Below, piece after piece: positions 18,201 to 26,259 of a stretch of DNA of 64,000 bases. The position numbers and the translations under genes were made by a program. Location of the stretch: the NCBI GenBank assembly GCA_019637645.1, contig JAHBVH010000008.1, forward strand, positions 1 to 64,000. The letters run 5' to 3'. The number at the start of each line of letters is the position of its first letter. The stretch's first letter is position 1. The notes below the pieces were generated by a model, which saw nothing but the letters and a program-made list of their open reading frames with translations, made no database searches and was not told the DNA's origin. Source of the DNA: Caldilineaceae bacterium (GTDB lineage: Bacteria > Chloroflexota > Anaerolineae > Caldilineales > Caldilineaceae).

Positions 18201-18933
18201 CTATCGTACCGCGCAAGGTCAATATGTGGCCGATGGTTGGTCTGGCACCATCAAAGTGGGAACGAATGGGAACAATACCCTCATGGGCACGGACGGGCCT
18301 GATCTGCTGTTGGGCTTGGGGGGTAATGATCTCCTCAATGGCAAGGGCGGCGATGATGTGCTTTGTGGCGGCGACGGTGTCGATCTGTTACAGGGCCATG
18401 ACGGCAATGACTATCTCGATGGCGGTAGCGGCAATGATGTCCTCAATGGCGGTGATGGTGACTATGATCAACTCATCGGCGGCGACGGCAATGATGTGCT
18501 ATTGGATGGGGATGGCGTGCTGATCGCGCGCGGCGGGGCTGGGAATGATACCATCACGATTGCGCTCCGAAATGGCTGGCGTGATCCCGATGGTCAGGCC
18601 CGCTTTACCGGCCTAGCGGCAGGTTATGGGAATGATACCGTTGGGCTTGTGATTCTCGACGCTGAGCGCTTCTTGGTGGATATCACGGGCGATGAGCGGG
18701 ATACACCGGCCAGCCCGCTAGAGGGCAAAAACGATACGCTGGCCTTGGCGGGTGTGATCGACCCTGCCTCGACCATCGTGAAGTTTGAGCGCCAGGCCAT
18801 ACTCAGTGCTGAAGCCGCTCAGAATATTCCGAGCGACGACGCCGGTTCCGAATATCTAGAAGAGGCGGTCGGCGAGGAGGACGTTCCCCAAGAACTCCCC
18901 ACCCAGATCTTCATGCCACTTGTGCTCCAATAA
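12298..18933 (+). CDS. Giant secreted multidomain protein with gingipain/caspase-like core and calcium-binding repeats
   Basis: A 2211-residue protein starting at an ATG with GAGGCAGG upstream. Residues 1-45 are a signal peptide ending at TAYAAG. A CSLREA-type segment (CTLRAALQEANHA, about 65-80) leads into a right-handed beta-helix (about 75-470) with many N-T-I-x-G-N-x-I-G turns. Then come 17 pentapeptides mostly LPFQS (659-743). A clan CD peptidase-like core (about 830-1230) has His1092 in LSGHFS and Cys1129 in ALGCHGGF. Ig-like domains fill about 1555-1955. Residues 1982-2081 hold RTX-type GGxGxDxL repeats that bind calcium. The end IFMPLVLQ resembles the C-terminal motif of exported Chloroflexota proteins. 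It is probably a surface-bound or secreted protease. Catalysis is inferred, not proven. Confidence 0.85.
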   Translation: MQRRLIVPLFAQRIHWLSLVLFLSLATTLAALGNLVVGRTAYAAGPYVVNSTGDDGDLNPGDGLCESDTGGTCTLRAALQEANHAPYYEYPVSIHFNIPGSGPHTIQPATPLPGIIVPVVIDGTTQPGSSCWTDEQPAVLQIELDGSVAENNGLEISSIGNSTIRGLVINRFSVGIHLPYSSDNVIECNFIGTNAAGTTALPNTAAGVYIQQDSNHNRIGGSSLSQRNLISGNPSAISVIGFSEGATPSSNTIQNNYIGTDITGAAALGGNGDGIYLFQTDNNSVLNNVIVDMNNGLTVAGETTRPSSGTTIKGNYIGVNASATATLPNRGYGIWLLATNNEPSANTGTNIGGSEMGEGNMIAGNQGGGILVQADGTTITGNQIGTNPTNADLGNGNFGIRILAGQNSTVGVGSGPNVIAYNQGNGIQIDSGTGHSLRFNRIFANTGLGIDLGSDGVTLNHQGTISGPNNYQNYPVLTAATSMGESTRVQGFLESTPDTDFDIELYSNATCDGSAFGEGQTVLASFTVHTDPTTGKATFDETFPYPVPEPQGVVALAINTTTNNTSEFSYCRPIATPNLNWEAAFGLGGGTATQYITANYQEKWFKFPASPGAQVRVTLTSQPGSVVSLHRDPFFFYNELTVPTNAAALAAQAADTGFLPFQSLPFQSLPFQSLPFQSLPFQSLPTGFLPFQSLPFQSLPFQSLPFQSLPFQSLPFQSLPTGSLPFQSLPFQSLPFQSLPSDSLGDNIDSTAYSGAARRSLIRVAMDPNATVQTIDMNTYDLLEDLYVRVAGPKDLTAPFTLDVAVQGGVCEAIEAVPTNLAVINGANPTGTGRKTLILTDSSRLVGSTTEIQAALAKLQELADRTADVAGVVIDLADARYERVAWANTQADNTPTCPTAKNMVATEIKQVIDRYRTANQSTLDYVVLAGSAAVIPFFQIQDVAGLANEKEYVPPVKPSTPSEAGLKVGLVKGQDGYGSQTDLTFGSRAIAMPDLAVGRLVETANDIVTVVNAYLATNGVVTPNSALVTGYDFVGDAAVAIQSEVEAGTAAPADRLIQAPGLPPSDPTAWSAQDLRDKLLTGAHDLVILSGHFSAGDLLAADYSSSMSARELTAPAVDFTNVVVFALGCHGGFTIPSDDLLATASPDPDWAKAFLRKEVAGYVAATGYAYGDTELTEYGERLFVELTRQLRTGPGPIALGQALVAAKQRYLAQTAQLTGIDEKTVIEMTLYGLPMMKVDLPGERLDVPTDSSIVASAPVVTAGPGVDFGLRVGQPTIAPNLTEKTVSLLNREDHSTVQTTYLTGKDGVVTNPYEPLLPKELYNVSVSGAFLRGVALRSATYVDEAGIVPLTASPATETSQAHPAFKTDKFYPNQPWSTNFFGAIQGGPERLVAVPAQFQSTSPDAIDGTLRRYTTLDFNLYYLPSSWSTTPGSPTYQAAVAAAPTILSAAGAANGTTVTFTVQVQGETAAGIQAVWVLYTASSGPLYGQWQPLDLTRPDPTLAPTHWVGALALPGGATAESLQFMVQAVNGAGATTLATNQGNYYTIGGNTPPPTAETTTITLLSPPSSGVYQRDVSFGVRFTTTGGPVANQLVTLLIGGQGTQKLTNSNGEATFTLQPILAPGNYAVQASFRGDQNYRSATTSASFTVIKDEPSLTLTAAAGSVTALLRDSANRPLGLRSLVFVVTGNDQTLVRAVTADYWGTARLGAVDLPVGTYTVQAYFSGVIPLGNSQTANLTDDYYTAAQATTNLIVSAADTTPPLVTVSFPTPPSGQNGWFNAQDALTGVTGSVTADETTTGGSTVTTLTCSGATVGALTGQGTGQATAPITVNAEGSNTVSCGATDSTGNSGAAAGSPYTATILIDKSAPDTTIGSQPTNSTNSTTATFTFTGSDTGGAGLAGFACQLDGGAFAPCSSPQSYSALATGSHSFTVRAVDGAGNVDGTPATYMWVVQSVPNTLVGSCGGYTVYRTAQGQYVADGWSGTIKVGTNGNNTLMGTDGPDLLLGLGGNDLLNGKGGDDVLCGGDGVDLLQGHDGNDYLDGGSGNDVLNGGDGDYDQLIGGDGNDVLLDGDGVLIARGGAGNDTITIALRNGWRDPDGQARFTGLAAGYGNDTVGLVILDAERFLVDITGDERDTPASPLEGKNDTLALAGVIDPASTIVKFERQAILSAEAAQNIPSDDAGSEYLEEAVGEEDVPQELPTQIFMPLVLQ
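14272..14526 (+). repeat. Coding pentapeptide repeat array (LPFQS)
   Basis: Seventeen consecutive 15-base codon blocks. Fourteen encode LPFQS, and the 6th, 13th and 17th encode LPTGF, LPTGS and LPSDS. At DNA level, codon choice alternates (CAGTCG then CAATCG), giving a 30-base super-repeat, so the array probably grew by duplication of pairs. Confidence 0.97.
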
Positions 18934-18960
18934 CAGGCGCACCCCGTTGACCTGAACCGA

Positions 18961-18990
18961 GAGCTGACAGGTTTGCAAACCTGTCAGCTC
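18961..18990. terminator. Perfect 30-bp palindrome between convergent genes
   Basis: The left half GAGCTGACAGGTTTG is exactly mirrored by the right half. It lies between the convergent giant-protein and cyclase genes. The TGA stop of the cyclase gene (18984-18986) is inside the right arm. It probably acts as a terminator for both strands and belongs to the CCTGAC/GTCAGG family. Confidence 0.85.
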
Positions 18991-21900
18991 TCGGGCGCGG
19001 CAAGATCGTCGGCTTGGCTCAGGGCATATTCAACGGCTGCGGGTAATGCTAGGCTCGCGCCGGTGGCCCAAGCCATGGCAATGGCGTCAGCCGCCAAGAC
19101 GCGCCGGGCGGGGGCTAACATGCGATCCACCCGTTCTTGTTCCGTAGGTGGCAAAGGCGCGCCCACGGTCTGGCGTAGCGCCGCGGCAAAGCCCGCCAAT
19201 CGCATGGCCCGCACGGGCTGATCTTGGGCCGCGGCCAAGCCAGCATAATCTTCCATCAAATAAGCAATGGCCGTTTGATCGCCCAATTCGCGATTGAGAC
19301 GCAAACTTTCGGCCAGCAACGACGGTGCCGCCAAATAGTCGCCTTCATCTAAGACAACATCGGCCAGGGTATTGAGCGAAAAGGCCAAGCCCGCCTTGTC
19401 ACCCAGTTGGCGACGGATCGACAAGCTTTCTTGCAGGAGCCGACGCGCCTCGGCATAATCTCCAAGCGCACTGGCAACGACCGCCTGATTGTTGAGCAAC
19501 GTGCCGAGCGACCAAAGATCGCCTAATTCGCGAAAGACCGCGAGGCTCTCTTCATTGAGCTGGTAGGCACCTGGCATATCCTGTTGCAAACCGGCTACAA
19601 TGGCTAGATTATTAAGCATGGTCGCCACCCCAGGTTTATCGCCAAGCTCTCGCCGAATCGTTAAACTTTCCTCATTTAACGTCTGGGCCGCGGCATAGTC
19701 GCCTTGCCAGGTGGCGACGGTGCCCGCGCCCTTTAAGGCATAGGCCCGCACTGCCATTTGTTCGCGCGGGGTTGCTACCGTGGCGGCTAATTGCAGGCTC
19801 TCTGCATAGTAGCTATGGGCCTCCTCAAACTTGGTCTGTAAGCGATAGACTTCGCCAATATCCGCGAGCAGATAGCTGACCCCGGCTGGATCACCAATCT
19901 GCATAAAATTGGTGCGCGCCTGTTCCATCCACTGGCGCGCCGCGGGATAGTCACCCTGTTTGCGCAGCAACCAGCCGAGGGCGCGCTGCGCTTGCGCTTG
20001 CACTGTCAGCACCGCTAACCGGCCTGCTATTTCCAAGGCTTGCTGGTAACGCTCGCTGGCTTCGTGCCATTGCCCCACTAACTCGAGCACCTGTCCCAAT
20101 TTGAGAAGTAGCTCGGCCTGTTCCGCTTGGGGAACGAGCGGCAAGACCCGTTGATAATAGTCGATGGCCGCCGGGTTGGCATAGGCCGCTTGGGCGGCTT
20201 CGCCAGCTTTGCGCAAATAGAAACGTTGTTTCTCGACATTGGGACTGTGGGCATAATGGTAGGCCAATAGATCGAGTTGCTGATCTAAAGTGTCGGGATA
20301 ATGCTGCTCAATAAATTGGGCGATCTGTTCGTGCAGCACCGCCTTCATGGCATAGGGCAAGCTTTCATAGGTAACCCCTTGGGTGATCACCTGGCGAAAG
20401 AGATAGAGCAGCTCGGGATCGCTCGGCTCGCGCACCATAATTTCTTGTTGTCGCAAGCGTTCTAGGTCGGTGTGGATCCGGGTGGGGTCCCCCAATTCGG
20501 GATACGCACCATAGAGCCACGCTTCGCGAAAGACACGGCCAATGACGCTTGCCACCTTTACGGTGATCTTCTGACTCTCGCTCAGTTGATCGACAAGGCT
20601 GAGCACTAGCCGTTGCAGGCTATCGGGCAGCTCTACTTGGTCGAGGGCGGCACTATTTTGAAAATCCACTCCCCGATAGTGGAGATAGGTGAGCAATTCT
20701 TCCAGATAGAAGGGATTGCCTTCCGCCTGCGCGGTAAGCCGTTGGACTAATGACAGGGGGACTTCTGTCGCGTGTCCCAATAATTGCGCCACTTTTAACT
20801 GGGCAAATTGGACGGCCTCGTCGGTCGTCAAGGGCGCACAAAGTATTTCCGTATAGTACGGCAAGGCGCGTATCGGCGAGGTATGCAGGCGCACTTCTTC
20901 CTGGGGACGATAGGCACAAACCACCAATACAGGCAGATCGGCAATGATCAGGCCAATGGTCTCCAAGAGATCCTGTGAAAGTGCATCAAGCCACTGGCAA
21001 GCCTCGAGCACAATGACCAACGGCGTCTGCCGGGCTTCGGCACGCAGACAATCGACCAAGAGCGCTTCCAAGGAGCTCTTCCGCAACTTGGCGTCTAGGG
21101 AGAGGGTTAAGTCGTTATCGGGAATCTCAATATTGAGCACTGCGCCGAGCAGTGGTAGCCGTGCGACGAGCGCCGGGTTGATGGCGCGCAACTTGCGCTG
21201 CAACGCATAAAGCTGGCGTGACAAGCGCCAATCGGTATTGATCCCCAAGATTCCTTGCCAGATGGGCTGCCAGACCAGATAGCTGCTATTGACGCCATAG
21301 GATTCGCATTCACCGCCGTAGAGCGCAAACCCTTGCGCCGCGGCCAATTCCACCAACGCCGCGACCAAGCGCGACTTCCCCAATCCCGCCTCGCCCACCA
21401 CACCAATCCATTGGCCCTGGCCTTGGGTGGCCTTGGTCAGCTTTGCGGTCAACAAAGCCAATTCAGCCTCGCGTCCCACCATGGGCAGCGTATACTCGGG
21501 CTTGGTCAGCTGAAACCCTTGTGTCTGCTGGCTATCGGTCAGGGCAAAGATCACCGCGGGCTCACTTTTGCCCTTTACCCGAATCGGTGGTAGTTCGGCC
21601 AAGGCAAAGCCACGCCCAATCGATTGTTGTGCGGCGAGGCTCACGAGAATCTGACCCGGTTTGGCCGCCATCATCAGCCGTGCGGCCATATTGACTTCAT
21701 CACCTAGCACCCCATAAGTGCGGTGATTGGTGCCGCCATAGGCCCCGGCGCGCATTCGCCCCTGACTAATGCCAATTTGCACTTGGCCGATGTCGCTCAA
21801 CTGCTCGGGTTGGTTGCGCAAGGCCAAGGCCGTGGCCGCGGCGCGCTCGGCATTGTCCTCATGCGCGACGGGAGCCCCAAAATTGATGTAGAGATAGCTC

Positions 21901-22856
21901 CCCTTATCGCCGATGTTGAGGTCGATCAAGGTCCCTTCATAGCGGGCAACAACTTCGAGCACCCAACGGATATAGGCATCTAGTTTGGCCCCAGCAGCTT
22001 CGTCATGGTCATAGTCAATGCCACCAAAGCGCAGAAAGAGCGCAACTGTTGGGCGCAATTCGGCCAAAAAGCCCCCCAACCCTTGTCGGAGCCGTTCATA
22101 GACCTGGGGGAGCAGCCACGGGCGGATCTCTTCGGCGGGGATCGCATCTGCGGGCAGCGACGGCCACGGCGCGGCGAGCTGTGCTTGCGGCGCCGTGGCC
22201 GGGCTGTTCACTTCGGGTGACGCCGGTTGAAAGCCCGTAACCACTGCGACGGTTTGTTCTGTCTCTGGAACATGCCGTACTTCACCGACTTCGACCAAGC
22301 CAGCCAAGGCCGGGAGAGCCGTCTCATCCACCACGGTTTCGCCCCGCTGTGCTTGGTGTTCGGCATTGGCTAACCGGACCAGGGTTTCACCCGCCAGCGC
22401 ATCGATCACCCGCACTGCCGGATCGCCAACGAGAAAGCGCCGCGCCGCGCCCACGGCAATCGCGGCTTTCATGGCGAGGGCGACGGTATTGCCCGCGGGC
22501 GTATGGATGGCCGAGAATTGTTGCATGGTTTGCTGCATCGCCAGCGCGCAAGCGGTGGCGCGCACCCCTGCATCCCCATCGAGCCAACAGGTGATGGCAT
22601 CGCCCGCAAAGGCAATCACGCTGCCGCCATAGCGGTGCACTTCCTCAATGACGGCATCATAGACGAGATTCAGGTAGCGGGTTAACTCTTCGGCCCCCCG
22701 TTGCGGTCCTAGTTCACGCACAAGCGCTTCGGTCAGCGGGGTAAAACCGGAGATATCGGCAAAAAGGGCCGCGCCCTGCGCACGATCCGGCAAGGCTTGC
22801 CCGCGCACCAACGCGTGGCGGCGATCCATAGGAAGATAAGCAACAGGATTTTCCAT
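18984..22856 (-). CDS. Class III nucleotide cyclase / AAA ATPase / TPR signalling protein
   Basis: A 1290-residue soluble protein. Cyclase domain 1 (about 25-205) has metal-binding Asp34 in FADISGFT and Asp86 in AFAGDAITCW. Cyclase domain 2 (about 268-406) has lost the first Asp (LFLRFGG) but keeps NIGDKGS and GDEVNMAARL, so it is probably degenerate. An ATPase of the type seen in signalling NTPases has Walker A GEAGLGKS at about 489-496. The last 450 residues are TPR repeats, including a run of near-identical NEESLxxxRELGD units. It may make cAMP in response to an unknown input (inference). The chosen ATG (22856) lies seven bases after the upstream gene's stop, with GAGAG before it. A TTG 27 bases further up is less likely. 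Confidence 0.88.
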   Translation of the reverse strand: MENPVAYLPMDRRHALVRGQALPDRAQGAALFADISGFTPLTEALVRELGPQRGAEELTRYLNLVYDAVIEEVHRYGGSVIAFAGDAITCWLDGDAGVRATACALAMQQTMQQFSAIHTPAGNTVALAMKAAIAVGAARRFLVGDPAVRVIDALAGETLVRLANAEHQAQRGETVVDETALPALAGLVEVGEVRHVPETEQTVAVVTGFQPASPEVNSPATAPQAQLAAPWPSLPADAIPAEEIRPWLLPQVYERLRQGLGGFLAELRPTVALFLRFGGIDYDHDEAAGAKLDAYIRWVLEVVARYEGTLIDLNIGDKGSYLYINFGAPVAHEDNAERAAATALALRNQPEQLSDIGQVQIGISQGRMRAGAYGGTNHRTYGVLGDEVNMAARLMMAAKPGQILVSLAAQQSIGRGFALAELPPIRVKGKSEPAVIFALTDSQQTQGFQLTKPEYTLPMVGREAELALLTAKLTKATQGQGQWIGVVGEAGLGKSRLVAALVELAAAQGFALYGGECESYGVNSSYLVWQPIWQGILGINTDWRLSRQLYALQRKLRAINPALVARLPLLGAVLNIEIPDNDLTLSLDAKLRKSSLEALLVDCLRAEARQTPLVIVLEACQWLDALSQDLLETIGLIIADLPVLVVCAYRPQEEVRLHTSPIRALPYYTEILCAPLTTDEAVQFAQLKVAQLLGHATEVPLSLVQRLTAQAEGNPFYLEELLTYLHYRGVDFQNSAALDQVELPDSLQRLVLSLVDQLSESQKITVKVASVIGRVFREAWLYGAYPELGDPTRIHTDLERLRQQEIMVREPSDPELLYLFRQVITQGVTYESLPYAMKAVLHEQIAQFIEQHYPDTLDQQLDLLAYHYAHSPNVEKQRFYLRKAGEAAQAAYANPAAIDYYQRVLPLVPQAEQAELLLKLGQVLELVGQWHEASERYQQALEIAGRLAVLTVQAQAQRALGWLLRKQGDYPAARQWMEQARTNFMQIGDPAGVSYLLADIGEVYRLQTKFEEAHSYYAESLQLAATVATPREQMAVRAYALKGAGTVATWQGDYAAAQTLNEESLTIRRELGDKPGVATMLNNLAIVAGLQQDMPGAYQLNEESLAVFRELGDLWSLGTLLNNQAVVASALGDYAEARRLLQESLSIRRQLGDKAGLAFSLNTLADVVLDEGDYLAAPSLLAESLRLNRELGDQTAIAYLMEDYAGLAAAQDQPVRAMRLAGFAAALRQTVGAPLPPTEQERVDRMLAPARRVLAADAIAMAWATGASLALPAAVEYALSQADDLAAPES

Positions 22857-22863
22857 GACACTC

Positions 22864-23211
22864 TCAATAAAAAAGTAAGACAACCAAGGCGAGGACAGCG
22901 ATGTGAAAGACCTGATCGAGCCAGATTTCCACGGTCGCCCGTTGGGGGCCAGCCTTCATCTGTTTGATGACCGTAATCCACCAAAGTAAGGGGCGGCGCG
23001 TATCGATCAGCAGATGAGTCACCCCAACCAAGAGGGCAAGATACCACGGAAAGACAAGCCATAAAAAGAGGACGTGAACGCCAGCATGCGTCCAAGCTGC
23101 CGGATGGCGTAAATCCATTTTGTGGACTGCCATCCATTCCGTTTGAAACATCCAATCCGCGACGAGGTGGGCAATGACAGACCACACGAGGAGTTCAGTT
23201 GCCGTTTGCAT
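22864..23211 (-). CDS. DUF3307 family small membrane protein
   Basis: A 115-residue protein with three or four membrane segments. The N-terminal HLVADWMFQTEWMAVHK and the following HAGVHVLFL and GVTHLLIDTRR are the DUF3307 pattern of conserved His and Asp residues facing the membrane. The function of the family is not known, and homologues are sometimes found next to signalling genes. The stop codon is seven bases from the ATG of the cyclase gene, so the two are translated from one mRNA. An AGGATC ribosome binding site precedes its ATG. Confidence 0.8.
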   Translation of the reverse strand: MQTATELLVWSVIAHLVADWMFQTEWMAVHKMDLRHPAAWTHAGVHVLFLWLVFPWYLALLVGVTHLLIDTRRPLLWWITVIKQMKAGPQRATVEIWLDQVFHIAVLALVVLLFY

Positions 23212-23367
23212 AGTGATCCTATGAGAAAAGGTGGTGATAGGGTAACCAGAGCATCCCTATCCAATATTCACAACTGGAACTTTTGTGCCGGGGTATTGGG
23301 CTGTCGTCGATTTGGCACAGGCTTGGCGTGTGCAGCGTGATAGGCATCACCTTCCACACCGCATATT

Positions 23368-24567
23368 TCATATTCCCGTATATTGCTGCAATACTTGGCG
23401 CGCCACCACCCACTTATGAACTTCATCGGGGCCGTCGTAGATGCGCGCGGCGCGTTCGTGACGATACCAATGGGCCAAGGGCAGATCATCGGTCATTCCC
23501 AATGCGCCATGGGCTTGGATGGCACGGTCGAGCACTTGTTGTAACACGTTGGCGACAAAGAACTTAATCGTTGAGATTTCTACGCGGGCGGCATAGGCCC
23601 CTTCGCGGTCGATCTTCCACGCGGCCTGCAACACCAGCAAGCGCGCAGCGTTGATCTCAGCCCGGCTGTCGGCGATCCAATGTTGGACGGCCTGCTGATC
23701 GCTCAGCAGGGCGCGCGCCGAAAGTTTACGCCGGGTGGCGTGGCGACAGAGGAGATCCAAGGCGCGTTCACAGATGCCAATCCAGCGCATACAGTGGTGG
23801 ATGCGGCCTGGCCCCAAGCGTTCTTGGGCGATCTGAAAGCCTGCGCCCTCCGCGCCCAGAAGATTCTGCTGGGGCACACGGACATTCTCAAAGCGCACCT
23901 CGGCGTGGCTGTTGTGGTCGCTGCCAGCTTCGCCCATGATCGAAATATTGCGTACCAAGTGGAAACCGGGCGTATCCAGCGGGACAATAATTTGGCTGGC
24001 GCGCTTGTGGCGGCTTTCGGCCTCCGGCGCGGTGATCGCCATCACAATGGCAAAGCTAGCACCATCCGCCGCGGTAGTAAACCACTTATGGCCGTTGATC
24101 ACAAAGTCATTGCCTTCTTTGTGGGCGGTTGTGTCCATTAAGGTGGGGTTCGAGCCGGGGTTCTCTGGCTCAGTCATGGCAAAGCAGCTGCGTATGTCGC
24201 CCCGGGCCAAGGGCTCTAGATAGCTCTGTTTTTGCGCCGCGGTGCCAAAGTTCATGAGAATTTCCATGTTGCCAACATCGGGCGCTTGGCAATTAAAGAC
24301 ATAATGCCCCAACGGGCTACGGCCTAACGCTTCGCTCACATGGGCATACTCGGTCAAGGTCAGCCCCATTCCCCCGTACGCAACGGGCAGAAAAGGGGCC
24401 CACAGCCCCGCTGCCTGCACTTGGGCGCGCTTCGCCGCCAAGCTGGGCAACATCTCGCGAAATTCCCCTTGCAGAAACTGTGGCTCCAGCGGGATGAGTT
24501 CATGCGTGACAAAGTGCTCAACGCGTTCGAGAATGGGGGCGAGATGGCTCGGAATTGTAAAGTCCAT
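23368..24567 (-). CDS. Acyl-CoA dehydrogenase family protein
   Basis: A 399-residue flavoprotein of the ACAD family, which puts a trans-2,3 double bond into acyl-CoA thioesters. The FAD-binding CFAMTEPENPGSNPT stretch near residue 136 and the substrate-loop KWFTTAADGA near 168 are typical. The C-terminal four-helix bundle carries QAHGALGMTDDLPLA. The start is the ATG at 24567 with GAAAGAAG before it. The reading frame runs open for another 25 codons upstream without support. Members with this pattern resemble the ACAD10/11-like or acyl-CoA dehydrogenase FadE-type groups. The exact chain length or branched substrate cannot be told. Confidence 0.92.
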   Translation of the reverse strand: MDFTIPSHLAPILERVEHFVTHELIPLEPQFLQGEFREMLPSLAAKRAQVQAAGLWAPFLPVAYGGMGLTLTEYAHVSEALGRSPLGHYVFNCQAPDVGNMEILMNFGTAAQKQSYLEPLARGDIRSCFAMTEPENPGSNPTLMDTTAHKEGNDFVINGHKWFTTAADGASFAIVMAITAPEAESRHKRASQIIVPLDTPGFHLVRNISIMGEAGSDHNSHAEVRFENVRVPQQNLLGAEGAGFQIAQERLGPGRIHHCMRWIGICERALDLLCRHATRRKLSARALLSDQQAVQHWIADSRAEINAARLLVLQAAWKIDREGAYAARVEISTIKFFVANVLQQVLDRAIQAHGALGMTDDLPLAHWYRHERAARIYDGPDEVHKWVVARQVLQQYTGI

Positions 24568-24727
24568 GGTGGCTTCTTTCGGCTGGATGCGGTGAAGGGT
24601 TAGCTGCACAGAGACACAGCATCCCTTCACCGTGCTCGTCACCGCTACATCGCGAAGAGAGCGTTGGAAAAGGTATCCTTTAGACCTGTCAGGTGTAGAC
24701 GAAGCCTAGCGCCTTTTCAAACCATGT

Positions 24728-26056
24728 CTACGCAACGTGCAGATGTTTGAATTGGGGCAGATAGTCGGCGTTTTTAGCGAACATAGTATTGACCATCTCT
24801 TTGATCTCGGCCAGGGTGAGGACCGCAGCCGTCAAGGGATCATGGGCGATGGCCTGGAAGACGGGGCGGGGATCGCCGGTCAGCGCGCCTTCGACTGTCA
24901 TCTCCTCAATGCTGGCGCTTAAGTTGGTCAACAGGGCGCATTGGGCGGGCAGAGCACCCACGCCCACGGCTTCAAGCCCTTTGCGGCTCGCCCACACCGG
25001 CACTTCGACACAAGCATTGGCGGGTAGGTTGGTCACCAAATTTTTGTTCGCCACATTGCCATTAAACTGGAAGGGATCGCCCCCTTCGATGGCGTTCATA
25101 ATATAGGCTGCATATTCATGGCCGCGCGCCAGATCAATCGAGGGGCGGCTCAACCATTCCTTGGCTTCATCCCGCCAGGTGTGGCTCCGCGCATCATAGT
25201 GCTTCACAATATAGGCATACTCGCCGGGGTTCCAGCCGGTGCCGTGCGTGCAATATTTCTCGATCAGATCGGGGCGTTTGCGGAACCACCAGTTGTATTC
25301 CGAGTTGTGGCCGCTCGATTCGGTCACATAGTGATCCAGGTGTAAGAACATTTCATTGCGGACAATTTCTTCGTTGTAGACTTCGGGGCGTTCGGTGATG
25401 GCTTGGCGGATCAAGGGATAGGCATCTTGCCCCTTCCACTGATAGTCCAGATACCAGGCCATGTGGTTGATCCCAGCACAGGTGTAGGTGATCTCTTCCA
25501 TGGGCGCCCCGATCCAACGCGCCAACATCTCTGCTGTGCCTTGGACACTATGACAGAGGCCGGTCAGTTGGATCTTGGTTTCGCGCTGCATGGCGCGGCA
25601 GAGCATCACCATGGGATTGGTGTAGTTCAGCATCAGCGCGTTGGGGCAGTAGCGTTCCATGTCCTTGGCAATGCCCACCATGACTGGGATCGTGCGTAGG
25701 GCGCGGAAAATGCCCGATGGGCCGCGCGTGTCGCCGATGTTGGTATCAATGCCATATTCTTTGGGGATTTCAATATCATGCCGCCAGACATCCAGCCCAC
25801 CGGCCAGGATGGTGACGATCACATAGTCGGCGCCTTGCAGGGCCGCGGCGCGATCTTGGGTCGCTTCGACTTTGGCCGGGTAGTTGCCTTGGCTCACAAT
25901 TTTGCGCACGGCCTGATGGGCAAATTCCAATCGCTCGGCGTCAATGTCCATGAGGGTGATGGTTGAGTCGGCGAGGAGCGGAAAGGTTAGCAGATCGCGG
26001 ACGAGGGTGCGGGTAAAGCCCCAGCTACCTGCCCCAATAAAAGTAATTTTTGGCAT
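24728..26056 (-). CDS. melA: Glycoside hydrolase family 4, alpha-galactosidase (MelA-like)
   Basis: A 442-residue GH4 enzyme. These enzymes cleave glycosides by an NAD+- and Mn2+-dependent oxidation-elimination route. The Rossmann NAD site is [12 protein letters not shown] at residues 3-14. The metal ligands Cys168 and His198 lie in [11 protein letters not shown] and [10 protein letters not shown], both matching the MelA alpha-galactosidase group better than the 6-phospho-glucosidase group. [13 protein letters not shown] near 109 is the other signature. It would act in the cytoplasm on imported alpha-galactosides such as melibiose or raffinose. No sugar transporter lies in the window beside it. 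It has its own promoter about 105 bases upstream. Confidence 0.85.
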   Translation of the reverse strand: MPKITFIGAGSWGFTRTLVRDLLTFPLLADSTITLMDIDAERLEFAHQAVRKIVSQGNYPAKVEATQDRAAALQGADYVIVTILAGGLDVWRHDIEIPKEYGIDTNIGDTRGPSGIFRALRTIPVMVGIAKDMERYCPNALMLNYTNPMVMLCRAMQRETKIQLTGLCHSVQGTAEMLARWIGAPMEEITYTCAGINHMAWYLDYQWKGQDAYPLIRQAITERPEVYNEEIVRNEMFLHLDHYVTESSGHNSEYNWWFRKRPDLIEKYCTHGTGWNPGEYAYIVKHYDARSHTWRDEAKEWLSRPSIDLARGHEYAAYIMNAIEGGDPFQFNGNVANKNLVTNLPANACVEVPVWASRKGLEAVGVGALPAQCALLTNLSASIEEMTVEGALTGDPRPVFQAIAHDPLTAAVLTLAEIKEMVNTMFAKNADYLPQFKHLHVA

Positions 26057-26158
26057 AGAACGGTTCCCGTTGATTGGGCTTGATTGACCATGGTTGGCGC
26101 GTCGCTTGCGGCCATGTCAACGTGGCCCTGGCTTATTTTGAAGGATGAAATGTTTATT

Positions 26159-26187
26159 ATTGTACTATCAGGGGGGCGTGCCATCAA
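26159..26187 (-). promoter_or_regulatory. Promoter of the GH4 gene
   Basis: On the minus strand TTGATG (26187-26182), a 17-base spacer and TACAAT (26164-26159). Transcription would begin near 26152, giving a leader of about 95 bases. Confidence 0.55.
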
Positions 26188-26259
26188 ATTACCAGCAAGA
26201 ACGCTCGTCGCCACGGCCTGGCTAGGCATACAGCGAGGTACAGCGCTGGCGCGCGTCCA

